64,000 nt of DNA from Ecdyonurus torrentis (GCA_949318235.1 OX439129.1:37295027-37359026), one strand, 5' to 3'. Shown: positions 43,312 through 57,454, counted from the stretch's first letter. Made by a program: numbers and translations. Notes: generated from the sequence alone by a model not told the origin.

Positions 43312-44028
43312 TATATATTAAGTTTTAGTATAGTTGTTTTTACTATTCTGATTATTTTATGCTTTCATACATTAATTCAAAATTTTATTGATTTAAACTT
43401 TTGGAGCTACGAGAATAAATATTGAAAAAGGACAAAAATCTAATTTTTAATACTGTGTTACAATTAGAAATAAAAATTCTTACTATGTGCTTTGACAGTG
43501 AATGCATTTTTATGTTTTTATTTGCTTGTCAAAGTAAACGCGTGACAGAAAGTAATTTTTTTTTTTTTTTGTACTCATTCACCCTCGACATGAAAACGCT
43601 TCTTTCTATTCATACATGATATTGAGCCGTTATTCTCGTTACATTTTCACTTGCACGTGTAGGTAAAGGGTCACCATACAAAAGGACTTGCCATTAATAT
43701 TCATACTTTAGTTCAGTTTGATATATCCAATCTAAAGTTAGCCCGTACTTTATTATTATTATTATGAATGTATGTACCCAAGGGGGTTTTACGTTCATTT
43801 TCATTTTAAAACGCATTGAATATTCGTATATGTGATATAATAATTTTGGCTATATATCCACTTTATTTATTTCATACTCGTTTTAAATTACTTTCATGAA
43901 ATTTTAAGTAAATTTTTTAGTAAGTAACATTTTTTTTCAGTTATTTTAACAAAAATTATAAATATTTCACAACAAAAAGTTCATGACGTAAAGGTTTATA
44001 AAAAATAAAAAAATGTTCTCGCCTTCTT

Positions 44029-44060
<32 letters not shown>

Positions 44061-46817
44061 CTTGTTTTTAAAAGCACATTTCACACTTTGCATTTAAAAT
44101 AAATCTTAAAATAGCTTCATTTATTTTTCATTTTTTTTATTGAATTCACATAAAGTAATTTTAATTCTTTTTTTACAATTTTTTCCCACTTATCTTTAAT
44201 TTTAAAGGAATTTTATTCCAAAATCTTGGCTAATTATAATCTTCTTGTTCTTTCTGTAAATCTGTTTATCACTTCTGGCACTATCATAATATAATAAAGA
44301 ACTATCATTGGTTTAGTTAATGCTATTCTCGTATTATGTTCATGCACTCGAGGTTTACCAAGTTCATCACAATAATAATTTTTTAATTATAAATACAATT
44401 TTTTTATAATTCTGTACAACATAATTCTATCCAATGACATAATATATTGAAAAAATCATTCAATGAAATTTTTAATAAAAAATTGTATTTTTATTTTGTT
44501 CATATATTAATATTCAATAGTTATTTAATATTCATTTTTTATCGCAATACTAGTTTAATCTGGTAAAAAAATAAATTGTTTTAAATAATAAAAAAAAATC
44601 TAATTGAAAAAAAAAATATTTATCATTTTAACCTTAATTTAGCAAAACAATAACACTGATTAATAAATTGTTATTATTATTTTTTTTTACAAATAAAATA
44701 AAATTTTAATTTACAAAAATATATTATGATTATAAAAATTATAGTTAATATACTAAAGTGCTAATTCATATACATAAAATAATAATTTAATAAAGCTTTA
44801 TAATAATATCATAATGCAGAGTAATGAATAATATTTAACAAAGTATTAAAGTTTATAAACCAAACATCATGTTCAACAAATAATAAGCAATCACCATTGA
44901 TTTTAATAGTTAAAAATTTTAGTATGCAAATAGTATTGTAATGAAATAACATTTTCAACTTTCATATTATCTAAAGTAAAATCATCATGTTTATATATTA
45001 TATAATATGAAAAGCTTTTAGATATTAAATGTTTTAATCAAATAATATATTATATAATTATAAGCATTATAGATATTTGAAAACTAATTTAATTAGTAGT
45101 TCTTTATACATTTAGTACATTCCAAAATACTTTAATAATTTTACAGTTGAAGTATCAAGAGAATGATAACGGAAACTATAGATATTTTCAAACTGTGTTT
45201 TATATTATGAATTATTTCTCCTTTTTATCACAAAATTGTAATGCAATAACGTAGCCATTTAAAAAAAAAATACTGTGCTAAAAAGGAACAAAAGAAAAAT
45301 TCATTGATTATTTAAGCTCTGTTAGTACTAAAAAATAAATATAAAAAAAAGAGGAGAAACGAACGTTGAAAAAAAATTACCACATGTTTTATAATTATAC
45401 ATAATATGTGTTTTTATGTGTAACATAAATTATTTAAATCCATGTAAATGTTACATTTAAAAAAAAATCCTTTGAATGATGCCAGAAAAACAAACATTAT
45501 ATTTTTTATAGTAGTATCACGAATAGATATGTAATTTATATAGAAATAATGTTTGCTAATAATAGAAGTAAAAATAATATGTAAATCAAGTTAAATGACA
45601 TGTTATTGGTTTTTAATGTATTATATTATACTATACATTACATTAAAATAGCATTATCGTCAATCTTTTCGTCATAATGATGTATTACTGTATGATTGTG
45701 GTTTATATACAGTAGAATAACATCAAATCAACAAGAGGAGCAAAATAATAATAATGAAAAAAAATATATAGGATCGATGTTTCTTTTAATCAACACATCA
45801 ATAAATCATCAAATTTGTTATATATATTTTGTTGTTTTAAAAGCAACGAAAAAAATCGTTTAATACAACATCAAAGCCATCATTTTATTGTTGTAATAAA
45901 AGTGGTGACATACCAACAAGTTGATGTAATATTTTCCTCTTTTTTTTTTTTTTTTTTAACGATACAAATCGGTATTGCAAGCTTTAAAAAAAAATGGTGT
46001 ACACAGTTTTATTTATCCATAGGTGTACTTTACTTTTTTTTATGACTTTACTAACATTTATTATTATTTTTTTTTTCGTACAAAAATACGTATATAATGG
46101 AAGCTTTTATTTCAGGCAGAAAAACAGCTTTTCAACAATGTGTGTTTCACATTATAAAACTTTTAACGTATTTTTTTTATTTGCTTAATTAATTACGCGT
46201 ATCATAGTGACTTTTGTACTAGTTTGGATTTTTAGAATTTGTTGATTTAAAAAATATATTTATTTTTAATACTTTATTTCTTTTAATAACACTGATACGT
46301 ACTTTTTGTTATTGTAATAAAATACTGTAAATATATTTTTATTATTATTTTTTATTTACTTACAAAAAAAAATACAAAACGTTATGAAAAACATAATTTA
46401 ATATTTTAAAATTTTAAAAGGAAAAACAAAACAATGAATGTAAATTTTCAGCTAATTAAATAATTTACATAAAAAGATTTTTTTAAAGAGGTTTTGTGTT
46501 GACGTTTATTATTTGTTGTACTTTACGTACTGTACAACACATTTACGACTTGTACTAAAATATACAACAATACTAATAAAATACTGTATGATACGGTTTT
46601 TACAACAACTATTATTGAACGTATAGAGATTAACATCATATTTTCATGTTACTCTGATGATTTAGTAATTTTAGATATGAAATGAATTAAAAAAAAAATG
46701 CATCTCCACGGCAAAATTATTGGTATAAAATGTTTTCTTTAATTTTAAATAAATACAAACATTAAAAAATTAAGAATTATTGAGATAATTTAAACACTTT
46801 ATCCGAATTTAAACCTC
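43304..46817. other. Intergenic AT-rich sequence
   Basis: Many A and T runs. The open frames at 45815-46188 are short and lack support. Confidence 0.6.
44032..44060. repeat. Poly(T) run
   Basis: About 29 T. Confidence 0.9.
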
Positions 46818-46980
46818 CACAAGGACAAAATTATACTAATTACGCTAACAGTACAATATCAGCAAGTTAAAGAAACCAACTATTTCTGCAATATTGCAAA
46901 ATTATTATTCTGCATATCATAATAAATCAGTTGTACAGCATAATTACTTATGTAGTTCTAAAAGAGCAACATTTACTATT
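46818..46980. mobile_element. Possible degenerate CACGGA-family MITE
   Basis: A left end resembling AAGGACAAAATTATACTAAT and an internal TGTACAGCATAATTACTTAT match the family loosely. No clear right terminus was found. Confidence 0.35.
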
Positions 46981-47055
46981 TGAAATAAATTAGAGATATT
47001 TTTTTATCAGTGCGTCCAAGTGTTTCATAATTATTAATTGTTTTTAACCTTTGTC

Positions 47056-47449
47056 TTAAAGAAATAGACTATAAGAAAACATAAGCATGGGTTAAATTGA
47101 GAGTTATCTCGCCTGATATCGACCAATAAAACCGTTAATTAGTATAATTATCTATATCACAAAACACTTGATAGATGACATTAGTTTGTCTCAAAACCCA
47201 ACTGTAGCTCTGTAGTAGTAATTAGAAAATTTCAATTTATGCAACCCAAACAACATTTTATACTAATTTTGTTTGTCTCTGACGTCAGAAACCGGAATTG
47301 TCGCGGAAATAACATACTTTACAGTATTTTCATGATCTCTTGTGGGACCACATTTACATTCCGGTAAAAAAATTGTTATTAGTTTTTTTAGATCCCATTA
47401 TGTGTTTAATGATTAAAAAGCACAAGTTGTTTCATGTCTATGACTTTAA
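47056..47449 (-). mobile_element. 345-bp TTAA repeat, inverted copy with nested insertion
   Basis: The reverse complement of the family: starts TTAAAGAAATAGAC and ends GTCTATGACTTTAA. About 60 extra bases at 47089-47152 interrupt it between motifs that are adjacent in the other copies. The insert matches a different repeat found at 11209 and 55311. It carries TGACGTCA at 47280-47287. Confidence 0.7.
47089..47152 (-). repeat. Short interspersed repeat, copy nested in a TTAA element
   Basis: The reverse complement reads TTAACGGTTTTATTGGTCGA, then ATCAGGCGAGATAACTCTCA and ATTTAACCC, matching the first two-thirds of the 11209 and 55311 copies. Confidence 0.6.
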
Positions 47450-47875
47450 TAGAAAATTGATTTTTTGTTTATAAAATCTATTCAATATATTTTTAAAATT
47501 TGATACTATTTATTTTACAATTTAGTGACATTTATGGTAAATTAAATTGCGATACACATTGGTACAGTATCTGCACCACTTGTGTTCAATGGGTAATAAT
47601 AGCATTAATCCTCATCAAACTGTAAAACCAAATCGATGTGTAATATTCTAAGTATTTACTTCTATGAATTTTCAATGTAATATCCTAGTTATTCAAAATA
47701 TACCATGAGTTAAAATATATGTAATCAGTATAATGATTTTAACAAAATGCCAGAAAAAAAATAAGTTTATAAAAATGTTAATTCTTATTTGTATTATAAA
47801 TTCTTGAATAATTATGAATAATATTAAATATATATGAGTTGTAGGCATATCTACAGTAATAATAAGCCTTCATAA

Positions 47876-48154
47876 GTGAAAGAATGAGACCGGAACCTAG
47901 TGTTATATTATAATCCTCAATTTCTTACGTGATATACAAGTAGCGCACCTACACTCAGAAATGTCTAATTTGCTCATATACAGTCACTAACAGTACGGTA
48001 AAATTAAATCGGTATAATAAAATGGGGTCAATAACCTGCTGCAAATTATGTTTTTATCTCTCAAAATTGAGCAGTTAGTACCATTTTTGGGTACATTCCT
48101 TCCACCTTCATGCAAACCATATTTAATAATACTCCCACGCAACTTCGTTCATGA

Positions 48155-48185
<31 letters not shown>

Positions 48186-48757
48186 TAAGATAATTTTCAT
48201 TTTTATTCAATACCATTCGCAGTGTTTACCCGTATTACACCTGTAATGTCAAATAGTTTTTAAATCGCAAATCAAAAAGGCTTACTTTGATGAGTCAGCC
48301 CAGAATACTGCATTCCGCTTATTTACGGTACACTACCGCTAACATAAAAAATTTTGCAACATGTATAAAAACTTAAATATTAGAGTGCAAGAAAAAATAT
48401 ACTATATTTAGAGACTGAATTTTATGATGAAAATTACGCTTACGAAGTTTGATAGTTAGGCTTTTTGCTTCACAATCTACTATGTGTTTATAAAAATTTG
48501 GTGCTTCACTGCTAGAAGTTTAGAAATAATATTTATGTAAACTGACAGTAGGTTGTGAGGCAGGTAAATAACTTACTATTTTTGCAGGCGCAGACGCCAT
48601 TTTCACCTAAAAATTCGGTTTCTATAAGTCGGTAGTACGTAAATCTACTGTTTGTAGGGATGATATGAAATACACTGTAAAGTCGTATGAAACTTAATAA
48701 AATCTTTAATCAATCCTTTACGATGTGGTTTCGGTAATGGTGGGTTTCGTTCTTTCA
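47876..48757. mobile_element. Candidate 880-bp non-autonomous DNA transposon
   Basis: The left end GTGAAAGAATGAGACC is partly matched by the complement of the right end (TGAAAGAACGAAACC). The body is less AT-rich than its surroundings and includes a T run at 48157-48180. No long open frame. The same terminus occurs alone at 28527-28550. The right end touches the TTAA fold-back element at 48758. Confidence 0.45.
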
Positions 48758-49064
48758 TTAAAGGCGTAGAACACCTTGAACAAAAAACTTGCCTAATATC
48801 CTAACATACCTAAATATCATCTTTAATTTGGCCGGAGTCATTGATTTCTTATTTATTTTCCATTCACAAAATGTCAGTTGCGGGTTTACTAAGTCACAGC
48901 TCGCCTGGTCCACGCGCTAAAGCTGTGACGTAATAAACCTGCAACTGACATTTTGTGAATGGAAAATAAATTACAAATCAATGACTCCGGCCAAATTAAA
49001 GATGATATTTAGGTATGTTAGGATATTAGGCAAGTTTTTTGTTCAAGGTGTTCTACGCCTTTAA
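48758..49064. mobile_element. TTAA fold-back MITE, copy 2 (intact)
   Basis: Bounded by TTAA at both ends: TTAAAGGCGTAGAACACC at the left and GGTGTTCTACGCCTTTAA at the right. The near-complete hairpin has arms of about 140 bases. The TTAA target duplication is the signature of piggyBac-type transposases, so this may be a non-autonomous element of that kind. The left TTAA coincides with the end of another element. Confidence 0.8.
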
Positions 49065-50198
49065 CGCAGGTATAATTATGAAGTTAGTAAAATTGTAAAA
49101 TAGAGGAATATACTTTTTTTTAATTACTTCCCTGCAAATTATTATAATATTTATAGAATTTTCATAATAACGGCCCCGTAAACCTCCAAGTGCATATTAA
49201 ATATCTAAAAATAACAAATAAAGTAAATTAACTTTACTGCAATGTAATTTTGAACCTCTATATTGTTTATTATGTATTTACATTATGAATTTCTATAGTT
49301 CATTGTAAATATAAACTATTTTCTATACCATGATGGTAGTAAATTGCAGTAAATATTCTCTTGATTATACAGTTCTTGCTTCTTGTTTTAGAAAATAAAT
49401 GTTATTTATATATGCTAATTGATTTTGCAGAGAAATTACTTTTTCAGTGATTGAAAAATAACAATTCTACCTCAAATACAGTTATTAGAACAAAAACAAA
49501 GCTTATAGCTTACTGTCAATGTATTTCTAAATAAAGGTAATGTAACTAACGTAAAGTTTATTTTATTCATGACATCTAAGCTACTTACAAAAGATTTCAA
49601 AATTATTATACCTTATTTAGATAGTATTATTATATAATAAAGAGAGGTTAAAATTTTTGACTAGTAGAGTATAATATAAAGACAATGTGTATTGCGAGTT
49701 GATTTATTATTCGCACGTTTTCCTGTGTATACAAGCATGAGTGTTTTGTGTATATGTGAGAAAGCGAGGCGCGTAGGATAATGAGGTGCGGAGGAAAATG
49801 GAATAAACTGAGCAATTTGCTTTGGCTCAAGTTGCACACCCTTTCTCTCACATGACATCAAATTTGTAAACGTTACACACTTAAGATGAAGAGAAGAGAG
49901 AATTTTGAGGAAAATGTTTTTAGTAAAATTTTCTTCTTATATATATGAGAAAATAATATATAAACTCTCTTTTGTAACTTAATAACTCTTAAAGCTTTTG
50001 TATTTGTGGTTAAATTTTAAACATTCTTAACGATGTAATTTAATTTAATTTTTGTATCAATTTATATTGCTGTGATATTTTAATACTATTAAACTTAACT
50101 TTGTAAAAAAAAAAAAAAAAAAAAGACTCTATTTAATTTAATAATGATTTAATCAATGCTATAGCTATATCGTAAACTTTTTTTTATACTTTTTTTTT

Positions 50199-50216
50199 GG
50201 GGGGGGGGGGGGGGGG
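50199..50216. repeat. Poly(G) run
   Basis: About 18 G directly after a run of eight T. Confidence 0.95.
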
Positions 50217-50337
50217 TAAATCATTAAGTTGTAATAAATATGTATTTAACAGAAATAATTCCAAATGCCTCTCCTTTCCCACTTTTATTTATTTTTACTT
50301 TCTTTTCTGTGGTTTCCTTTTCTATTATTTGTTATAT

Positions 50338-50683
50338 TTAAAGCCATGGACCACATAAAACAACATGTGCTTTTTAATGAATAAACACGAAATGGGATCT
50401 TCAAAACTGATGACCATTTTTTCCAAAATGTTAATGTAGCCCCACGAGAGAGCGTTAAAATACTGTAAAGTATGCAATTTGCTTGACTTTTCATGTTTCT
50501 GACGTCAGAAACATGCAACAATTAATAAAAAAATGTTGTGCGGGTTGCATAAATCAAAATTTTCTGATCATTGCTACGGAGCTATACAGTTGGGTTTTGA
50601 GACAAACTAAAGTTATTTATTTAAGTCCCATCAAGTGTTTTGTGATATAAATGCTTATGTTTTCTTCTGGTCTATTTCTTTAA
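50338..50683 (+). mobile_element. 345-bp TTAA repeat, copy 2 (intact)
   Basis: TTAAAGCCATGGACCACA at the left and TGGTCTATTTCTTTAA at the right. Length is within a base of the 18843 copy, with scattered substitutions. It carries TGACGTCA at 50500-50507. The minus-strand open frame 50285-50521 lies mostly inside it and is not called. Confidence 0.75.
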
Positions 50684-51545
50684 CAATGACAAAATAAACT
50701 CTCTTTTTATAAATGAGTGAAATGGATTTATAAACATAATGTAAAAACTATCAATACATAAGATTAATATACCACAATTCTAACATTTAAAAAAAAATCT
50801 ATTATAGGGTCTATGCATTCATGTTAAAGTCGACGCCATGTTGGATAACTCAATAACATGGGTAGCATAGGGAAAAAAATCATTTTGCCAGTTTAAAAAC
50901 ACTATACAATATTCTAGAGATAATTGATGCTGTAAATATGTTGAATTAGTATCTCAAGTATGTGAGAAAAATAACAATAACAAAAAACTTAACGATTTCC
51001 CAAAGAAAATTGGCTTAAATAAAGTTTGTCCTATGCTGAGCAATGTTATGGACTACTCCAGTATGGCCTCCAAGCGCAATAAATATGACGTCATCCGCAT
51101 ACACCCTATACCACAACTCAAATTATATGTGATAATAAATTTATATTATGAATTATACGGTACCACATTTTAACGATACAAATTTAGGTTGCTTATTTTA
51201 AGTATGATATAATGAATTACTATATACAGAAGGATATGCTCAGTCAGTGTATTGTGGGAATAATTAATGATACAATAAAACCGTAATTTCCCCCTTCATA
51301 CATCAACTCATATCATTTGAAAAAGATTTAGTATTGAACGATAGAGAAAGTTAAATCAAGCATCAAGTTTAAAATTTTATTTTAACGTTTTTGTTCAAAG
51401 ATAAAATGCGGATAACTAACGAACATTTTGATGCTATGCGGTGTAAATAAAGAGAACCCTACATAAATCTCTTTCTTGATCGATGTTCGTAATTACACAA
51501 ATTGATTAATGCGCCCCAAGTCGAAAGAGAAGGAGGGAGAAAAAG
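50684..51545. other. Intergenic, unassigned mixed-composition block
   Basis: 50810-51110 is less AT-rich and ends near a TGACGTCA at 51086-51093. It may be another repeat, but I found no second copy or clear inverted ends. Confidence 0.4.
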
Positions 51546-51553
51546 AGAGAGAG

Positions 51554-51631
<78 letters not shown>
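51546..51631. repeat. (GA)n/(CA)n compound microsatellite
   Basis: A short GA run, a CA run, then about 31 GA units. Confidence 0.95.
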
Positions 51632-51636
<5 letters not shown>

Positions 51637-52593
51637 TGTGTCTGCTGCAATGGCTTAATGACATAGTGTGAAAGATCTCTTAGAAACCAAAACGAACTTT
51701 GTACGCAACGCTAGGATTATTTTTCATTAATTATTTCACATATATTAAAATTAATATTAAAATAAAATTTTGCCTAAATAATATTTTAATAATATACAGT
51801 ATAATATTGTATAATTTACAATATTCTATATTTATCTCTATATTTTATTTGAAATATTAACAAAATATATATAATAAGAACTTCAAACAAAATGTAATGA
51901 AAGTCAGATAAATTATTTACCATATTTAACAAAATTAAATTAATATATTTTTTTTATTACAAAAAAATGATTAAATTCATAAATTACTCTTTATATATAA
52001 TATTTTTTCAAAATTTAGTATAATTTTCTTTTATTATGTAGAGCGTTATTAATATTTTATATATGCTTCAAAATATAATACACTCGATTGGAAAAAAAAA
52101 TGGCTTTATCTAAAAAGCTACAAAATTGATTCAACTATATTTACGATAATACTGTCCATATTCAAATATGAATTTATGCATGAGAGGAAAAAGTTTTTTT
52201 AATGCTTTACACACTAACGTACAACGTACCGTATATCATCCAAATACCCATAGTATATTTTTATATAAAAATATTCATGATTTTCTTTCTCTTAAAAAAA
52301 TTTTTTTAATGCTAAAGCTATAATATTATATAACGCGTTTGGATTAATTTTAGGTAAAGTTCCCTTTAGCTTCATAGTTATGATTATTTTTCTTATTATT
52401 ATTTATATATTTTTTTAGTCCTTCTGTTTCCCAGTTTTGGTTATGAGAGAAAACATAAAATAATCTCTATAAGCACTCTAATTCATCAAAGCTTAAAAAA
52501 TTTCTGCTTTTATATTTGTAAAATATTTTATAAAAAAAAATTTATACATACCTTAAATATTGGAAAATACTTCAACTTCAGAATATTTCAAAT

Positions 52594-52596
<3 letters not shown>

Positions 52597-52667
<71 letters not shown>

Positions 52668-52702
52668 AGAATTTTTCAATCTTTTTTTTTTTTTTTTTTT
52701 TT
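52597..52702. repeat. (GA)n then poly(T)
   Basis: About 34 GA units, then about 21 T at 52682-52702. Confidence 0.95.
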
Positions 52703-52995
52703 GCGAAAATAGAGATAGACGAGGAGGGACGAGAAAACATTAAGTATATCAAGTGTGTGTAGACAAGAACAGGTATCGATATTTCACTAGGGGATTTATA
52801 TTTCTCAATTGTTATTTTATTATACTGAAATAGAAAGAGAAAGAAAGTTGCCCTACTAGCCACGAAAATTTATCACTAAACAAAACACAAAACAACTGAA
52901 GTCAAAATTAATCTTTTTCTCTTTATATTTCTTGTCTGATATACTCGTAACATTGTATTGAGAAAGTGTAAGTAATAATTCACACATATGTATTT

Positions 52996-53162
<167 letters not shown>

Positions 53163-53469
53163 AAGGTTGACTGTTGTGTGCTAATGTTAACAAGAAACAG
53201 CTGCTAAAAATAAACACTTTACAAAATATATTTTTAACTTTTTTTCATTTTAACGAAATTTTATATTTTATAGAATATATGAGACCTTTTTTCCAGCTTT
53301 TTTAGAAAATTGAGATCTCTATATCATTTCTTTATTATTAACTTTTTTTTATTTAAAAGTTTTAGCACCATCTTGTTCAGAAAACGTGCTTTTATTGAAG
53401 AATAACAGAAAAATATTTAGCAGAGGGTAAAGCAAATAATAAAAATCTGACGTGATTTAAAAGTCGCAG

Positions 53470-53600
<131 letters not shown>

Positions 53601-53849
53601 TATTTTTTCTGCATTTTGTTATTATTAAATTTATTTTTAGTTTATTTTCAAATAGAGCTTTTTGTATTGTTTTTATTTTCATATAAATAACACCAGGATG
53701 ATACCTAATAAGAAAAAAAATAATAGCATTTTGAAACTAAAGGTATATGTCAAAGGGTTGTGAAAGGACTGTACTATTTATTTCAATAAATGGTTTTTTT
53801 CACTATCAGTAATAATATGTCATTATCCTCTCTCTGTATCTCTCTGTTT

Positions 53850-53977
<128 letters not shown>

Positions 53978-54787
53978 CCTTACCTTGCAATACCTGAAAT
54001 TAAATCCTTCATATAATTTTAATATATATATTCATTTTAAAATTTTCATTAAATCATTAAATTTTCCCATTAATGCTCTCTCTCTCTCTCTCTCTCTCTA
54101 CGCACAACATCAAAGTTTAGAAGTTAATAAAAAAATCCACCTCTAATGTTCACCTCTAGTTGGCGTTAAGCTGAAGAGAGAAAATGAGAAAATCGATGAA
54201 GTTAGCTTCTTGGCTAAAGTAAAAAAATAATATAATAAAAGAGAGCCCACTGACCATGAGAGGAGACACATGTTTTAAGTCGCACAGACGTCTCATTTCC
54301 CGTGACTAACTTCACAGCGATGAACCGCGTCCTCATTAGAGAAAACGTCAAGCTTTAACTCATTTAACTAAAACTTTTATATCATAACCCTTTTTCCATA
54401 ATATATATATATATACAGTATAATATAAAAATTAAAAAAATTAAATTAAATTTTATCAATACTTGTCTAATGATCAAATTAATGTTTAAATTAGTTTATG
54501 ACTTGATATATAAATTCATTAAATTTAATTTAGTTCTATTTGTATACTATATTATGGTAATATTCTATAGAATTTATTTATTGGTCAAATCTGTTTCTGC
54601 TTTATTGCAAACAGTTGTACTGTAATAGTTTACAAGTTTTGTTTCATGTTTACTTATTGATTATAGTTTGAAACAATATTATATTGTAGATATTAAGGAT
54701 ATCATGTTGTATGTACAATGCTTCATTAAAAGCACTATATTAATAATTGTTATTAATCTGTGTGAAAGAGATAATATGAAAGAGAGG

Positions 54788-54898
<111 letters not shown>

Positions 54899-55310
54899 CA
54901 ATGCTATTCACTGACGCACAAATTATATCATGCATTTATTACAAGCATCATATTTATATAATAATAATGATACAAATTCACTAGAATAAAAAAAAAGTAA
55001 TGCTTTTTAATTTACAGATATATATAACATTGATAGCCAATAATATAGCATGTGACTGTTGGAAAGTTTTTATATTTTGATAAAAAAACAAACTATATTG
55101 CTATTTTATGAGGTGTAGTTACTAAAATGTAATGAATTCTGACAAAAAATCATATTAGCTTTATACGAGTGTCAACATTATTTTAATACCTTATTTTTAT
55201 GTTTACTGTTAAATATTTATGATAATGTTGTCATGACTAATGAAACAAAAAGTGTAACAACTCAGTATTATATTCATTCAAAAATTTTCATTGCTCCTAT
55301 AATAATAACT

Positions 55311-55396
55311 AACGGCTTTTATTGGACGAAATCAGCAGGTTACAAAACTCTCAATTTAACCTAACCCAACTGTTTTACATTGTAGTCAGTTACAAA
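55311..55396 (+). repeat. Short interspersed repeat, copy 3
   Basis: Contains TAACGGCTTTTATTGGACGA, ACTCTCAATTTAACC and GTAGTCAGTTACA in the same order as the 11209 copy. It lies about 150 bases upstream of the promoter candidate. Confidence 0.6.
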
Positions 55397-55544
55397 TTTA
55401 AAATTAAATAAACAATAAGAATTAATGTCGTTAAAAATATTAAAGACCAAAAAATATGACATTTATATGTAAACATTCAAATTGTGTAAAACTTTAAAAT
55501 GAACGTATGGTTCAAAACGATATTAGTTTGTTGTGTTAAGTATA

Positions 55545-55640
55545 GTAAAGCTCATTAACAGTGATTGGCTGACCAAAAAATAAGACACTTTCATTGGTTG
55601 ATCTTGTTTTTTTGAGCCGATAAAAGTGAATCGCATGTTG
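55545..55640 (+). promoter_or_regulatory. Candidate RNA polymerase II promoter
   Basis: Two inverted CCAAT boxes (GATTGGCTG near 55563, CATTGGTTG near 55591) lie about 28 bases apart. A TATA-like GATAAAAG follows near 55619. Spacing from this box to a plausible start near 55645-55655 is normal. The block is less AT-rich than its surroundings. Confidence 0.45.
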
Positions 55641-55644
55641 AGCA

Positions 55645-55740
55645 TGGAACTTTTTTTTGTGAAGCTTCGTTCATTCTTATCAGATCCAAAGCTCTAAACG
55701 AAGAAATAATAATGATCAACCTTATAAACGTAGTAAACAG
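55645..55740 (+). other. Candidate first exon with splice donor
   Basis: Includes the heat-shock-element-like TGAAGCTTCG near 55660, an ATG at 55712 that opens only nine codons (MINLINVVN), and a strong donor, cag|gtaagg, at 55740/55741. It could be a mostly non-coding first exon of a gene continuing to the right. I found no matching downstream exon in the window. Confidence 0.4.
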
Positions 55741-56170
55741 GTAAGGGCGTCATGATCAGATGTCTTTAACAAAGAAAAATTTTCGAAGCTGGCTCAAGAG
55801 TTGTTTTTAGTTTATAGAACGAACTAGTAGGTATCTTTTTTTTATTTTTAACTTTAACTCAAGGTAAAAATGTCAGTGTTTTAGTATTTAACTTATATGC
55901 GCTGATTATGATTTTCTATGAAATATTTGTGACATATGATTCTCAATATTATGAGCATGGTTTACAGCGTTGTAATACGACGTTCACAATCACGAGTTCT
56001 TGTTAAAATGATATCGTTGTTACGTTACTGTGAACTCTTCATTAGCTTTAGTAGTAATTATTAGTGTATTTAATATTATTAATGTGGTGATCTATATATC
56101 CATGGTGATGGTAAGGATATATATTTCAAGTGTTTTTGAGTAAGTAATTTTTTATATATATGCATGTGTG

Positions 56171-56174
<4 letters not shown>

Positions 56175-56210
<36 letters not shown>
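56175..56210. repeat. (TA)n microsatellite
   Basis: About 17 units, flanked by TGTGTGTA on one side and TACACACA on the other. Confidence 0.9.
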
Positions 56211-56219
<9 letters not shown>

Positions 56220-56631
56220 TAAAAACAGAAGCAAAACAAAAAATTATCAAGAGCATGCTATATTTTATATATTACTTTAATTTTCAAAACAAAGTGAAAA
56301 AAAGTTATAAATAAAGCTATATAATAAAAAATATATTAAGCTTTTGTAAAGCAGGTAGTTTTTTTTATCATTTTATAAAATGCTAATTATAACTGCTTTA
56401 TTATATTTAATAAATTAATATTTAATTGGGTGTTAAATATAAAATATTACATTATATAATGAATTTTATTACTGAAAATTATTATAATGGATTTTTTTAT
56501 CATTTTTTTTAATGTCTTAACTTTTATAAATTAAGCAATCTATTTATTCCCATAAATTTTATGAAGTGGTGATAATGAATAAATAATTGTTTAGTTAATT
56601 AGTAAAAATTTGAATATTTACCATGGACAGA

Positions 56632-56793
56632 AAAAATAAACTATAATATGCTAGCAACATTTATTTCGTACAGCAGCATTTATGATACACAATGCATAAT
56701 AGTAACATACTATGTTTGTTATTTAATTCCAAAATAATAACATTTATGCTAATTGACGTAAAGCAAAGTTTACGTACTTTATTTTTTTCCATG
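56632..56793. mobile_element. CACGGA-family MITE, copy with CATGGA ends
   Basis: Ends CATGGACAGAAAAAATAA and the complement at TTTTTTTCCATG. Internal TATGCTAGCAACATTTAT and ACATTTATGCTAATT are shared with the family. Confidence 0.6.
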
Positions 56794-56864
56794 TTCAATG
56801 GTCTGAATGCAAAACGATAAACTTTATGGAATTAAAATTAAAGTGTAACGATTTGGCTAAAACC

Positions 56865-57088
<224 letters not shown>

Positions 57089-57226
57089 AGTTCTGAGGAA
57101 GGAGACAGAAGACAGACAGTATGTATCATTTTTGATGCAGTCTCCGAAAACGTTAAACATTGAGTGTAAATAACATAGCTATGTAATTTTAAAAAGACTG
57201 TGAATTGAGTGTTTTTTTATTATTAT

Positions 57227-57346
57227 GTACAAAGTGATTATTATTTTATTATTGTTATTTAAAATAGTGACATCAGTGAGTGTAAAGCCAAGTGTCTTCA
57301 CAGAAGGTAAGACAGTAATTTATTTCACCAAGAAATTTTCTTATCA
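57227..57346 (+). repeat. Right arm of a 120-bp mirrored repeat
   Basis: Gives the same peptide on the plus strand with Ala replaced by Val at one position. A 138-base spacer separates it from its partner. A second (TA)n tract lies 33 bases beyond its outer end. Confidence 0.7.
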
Positions 57347-57377
57347 TCATGCAACCTCGCTCGAAATTCAAGATTCG

Positions 57378-57379
<2 letters not shown>

Positions 57380-57454
<75 letters not shown>
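57380..57454. repeat. (TA)n between mirrored repeat and LINE remnant
   Basis: About 37 units. Confidence 0.95.
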
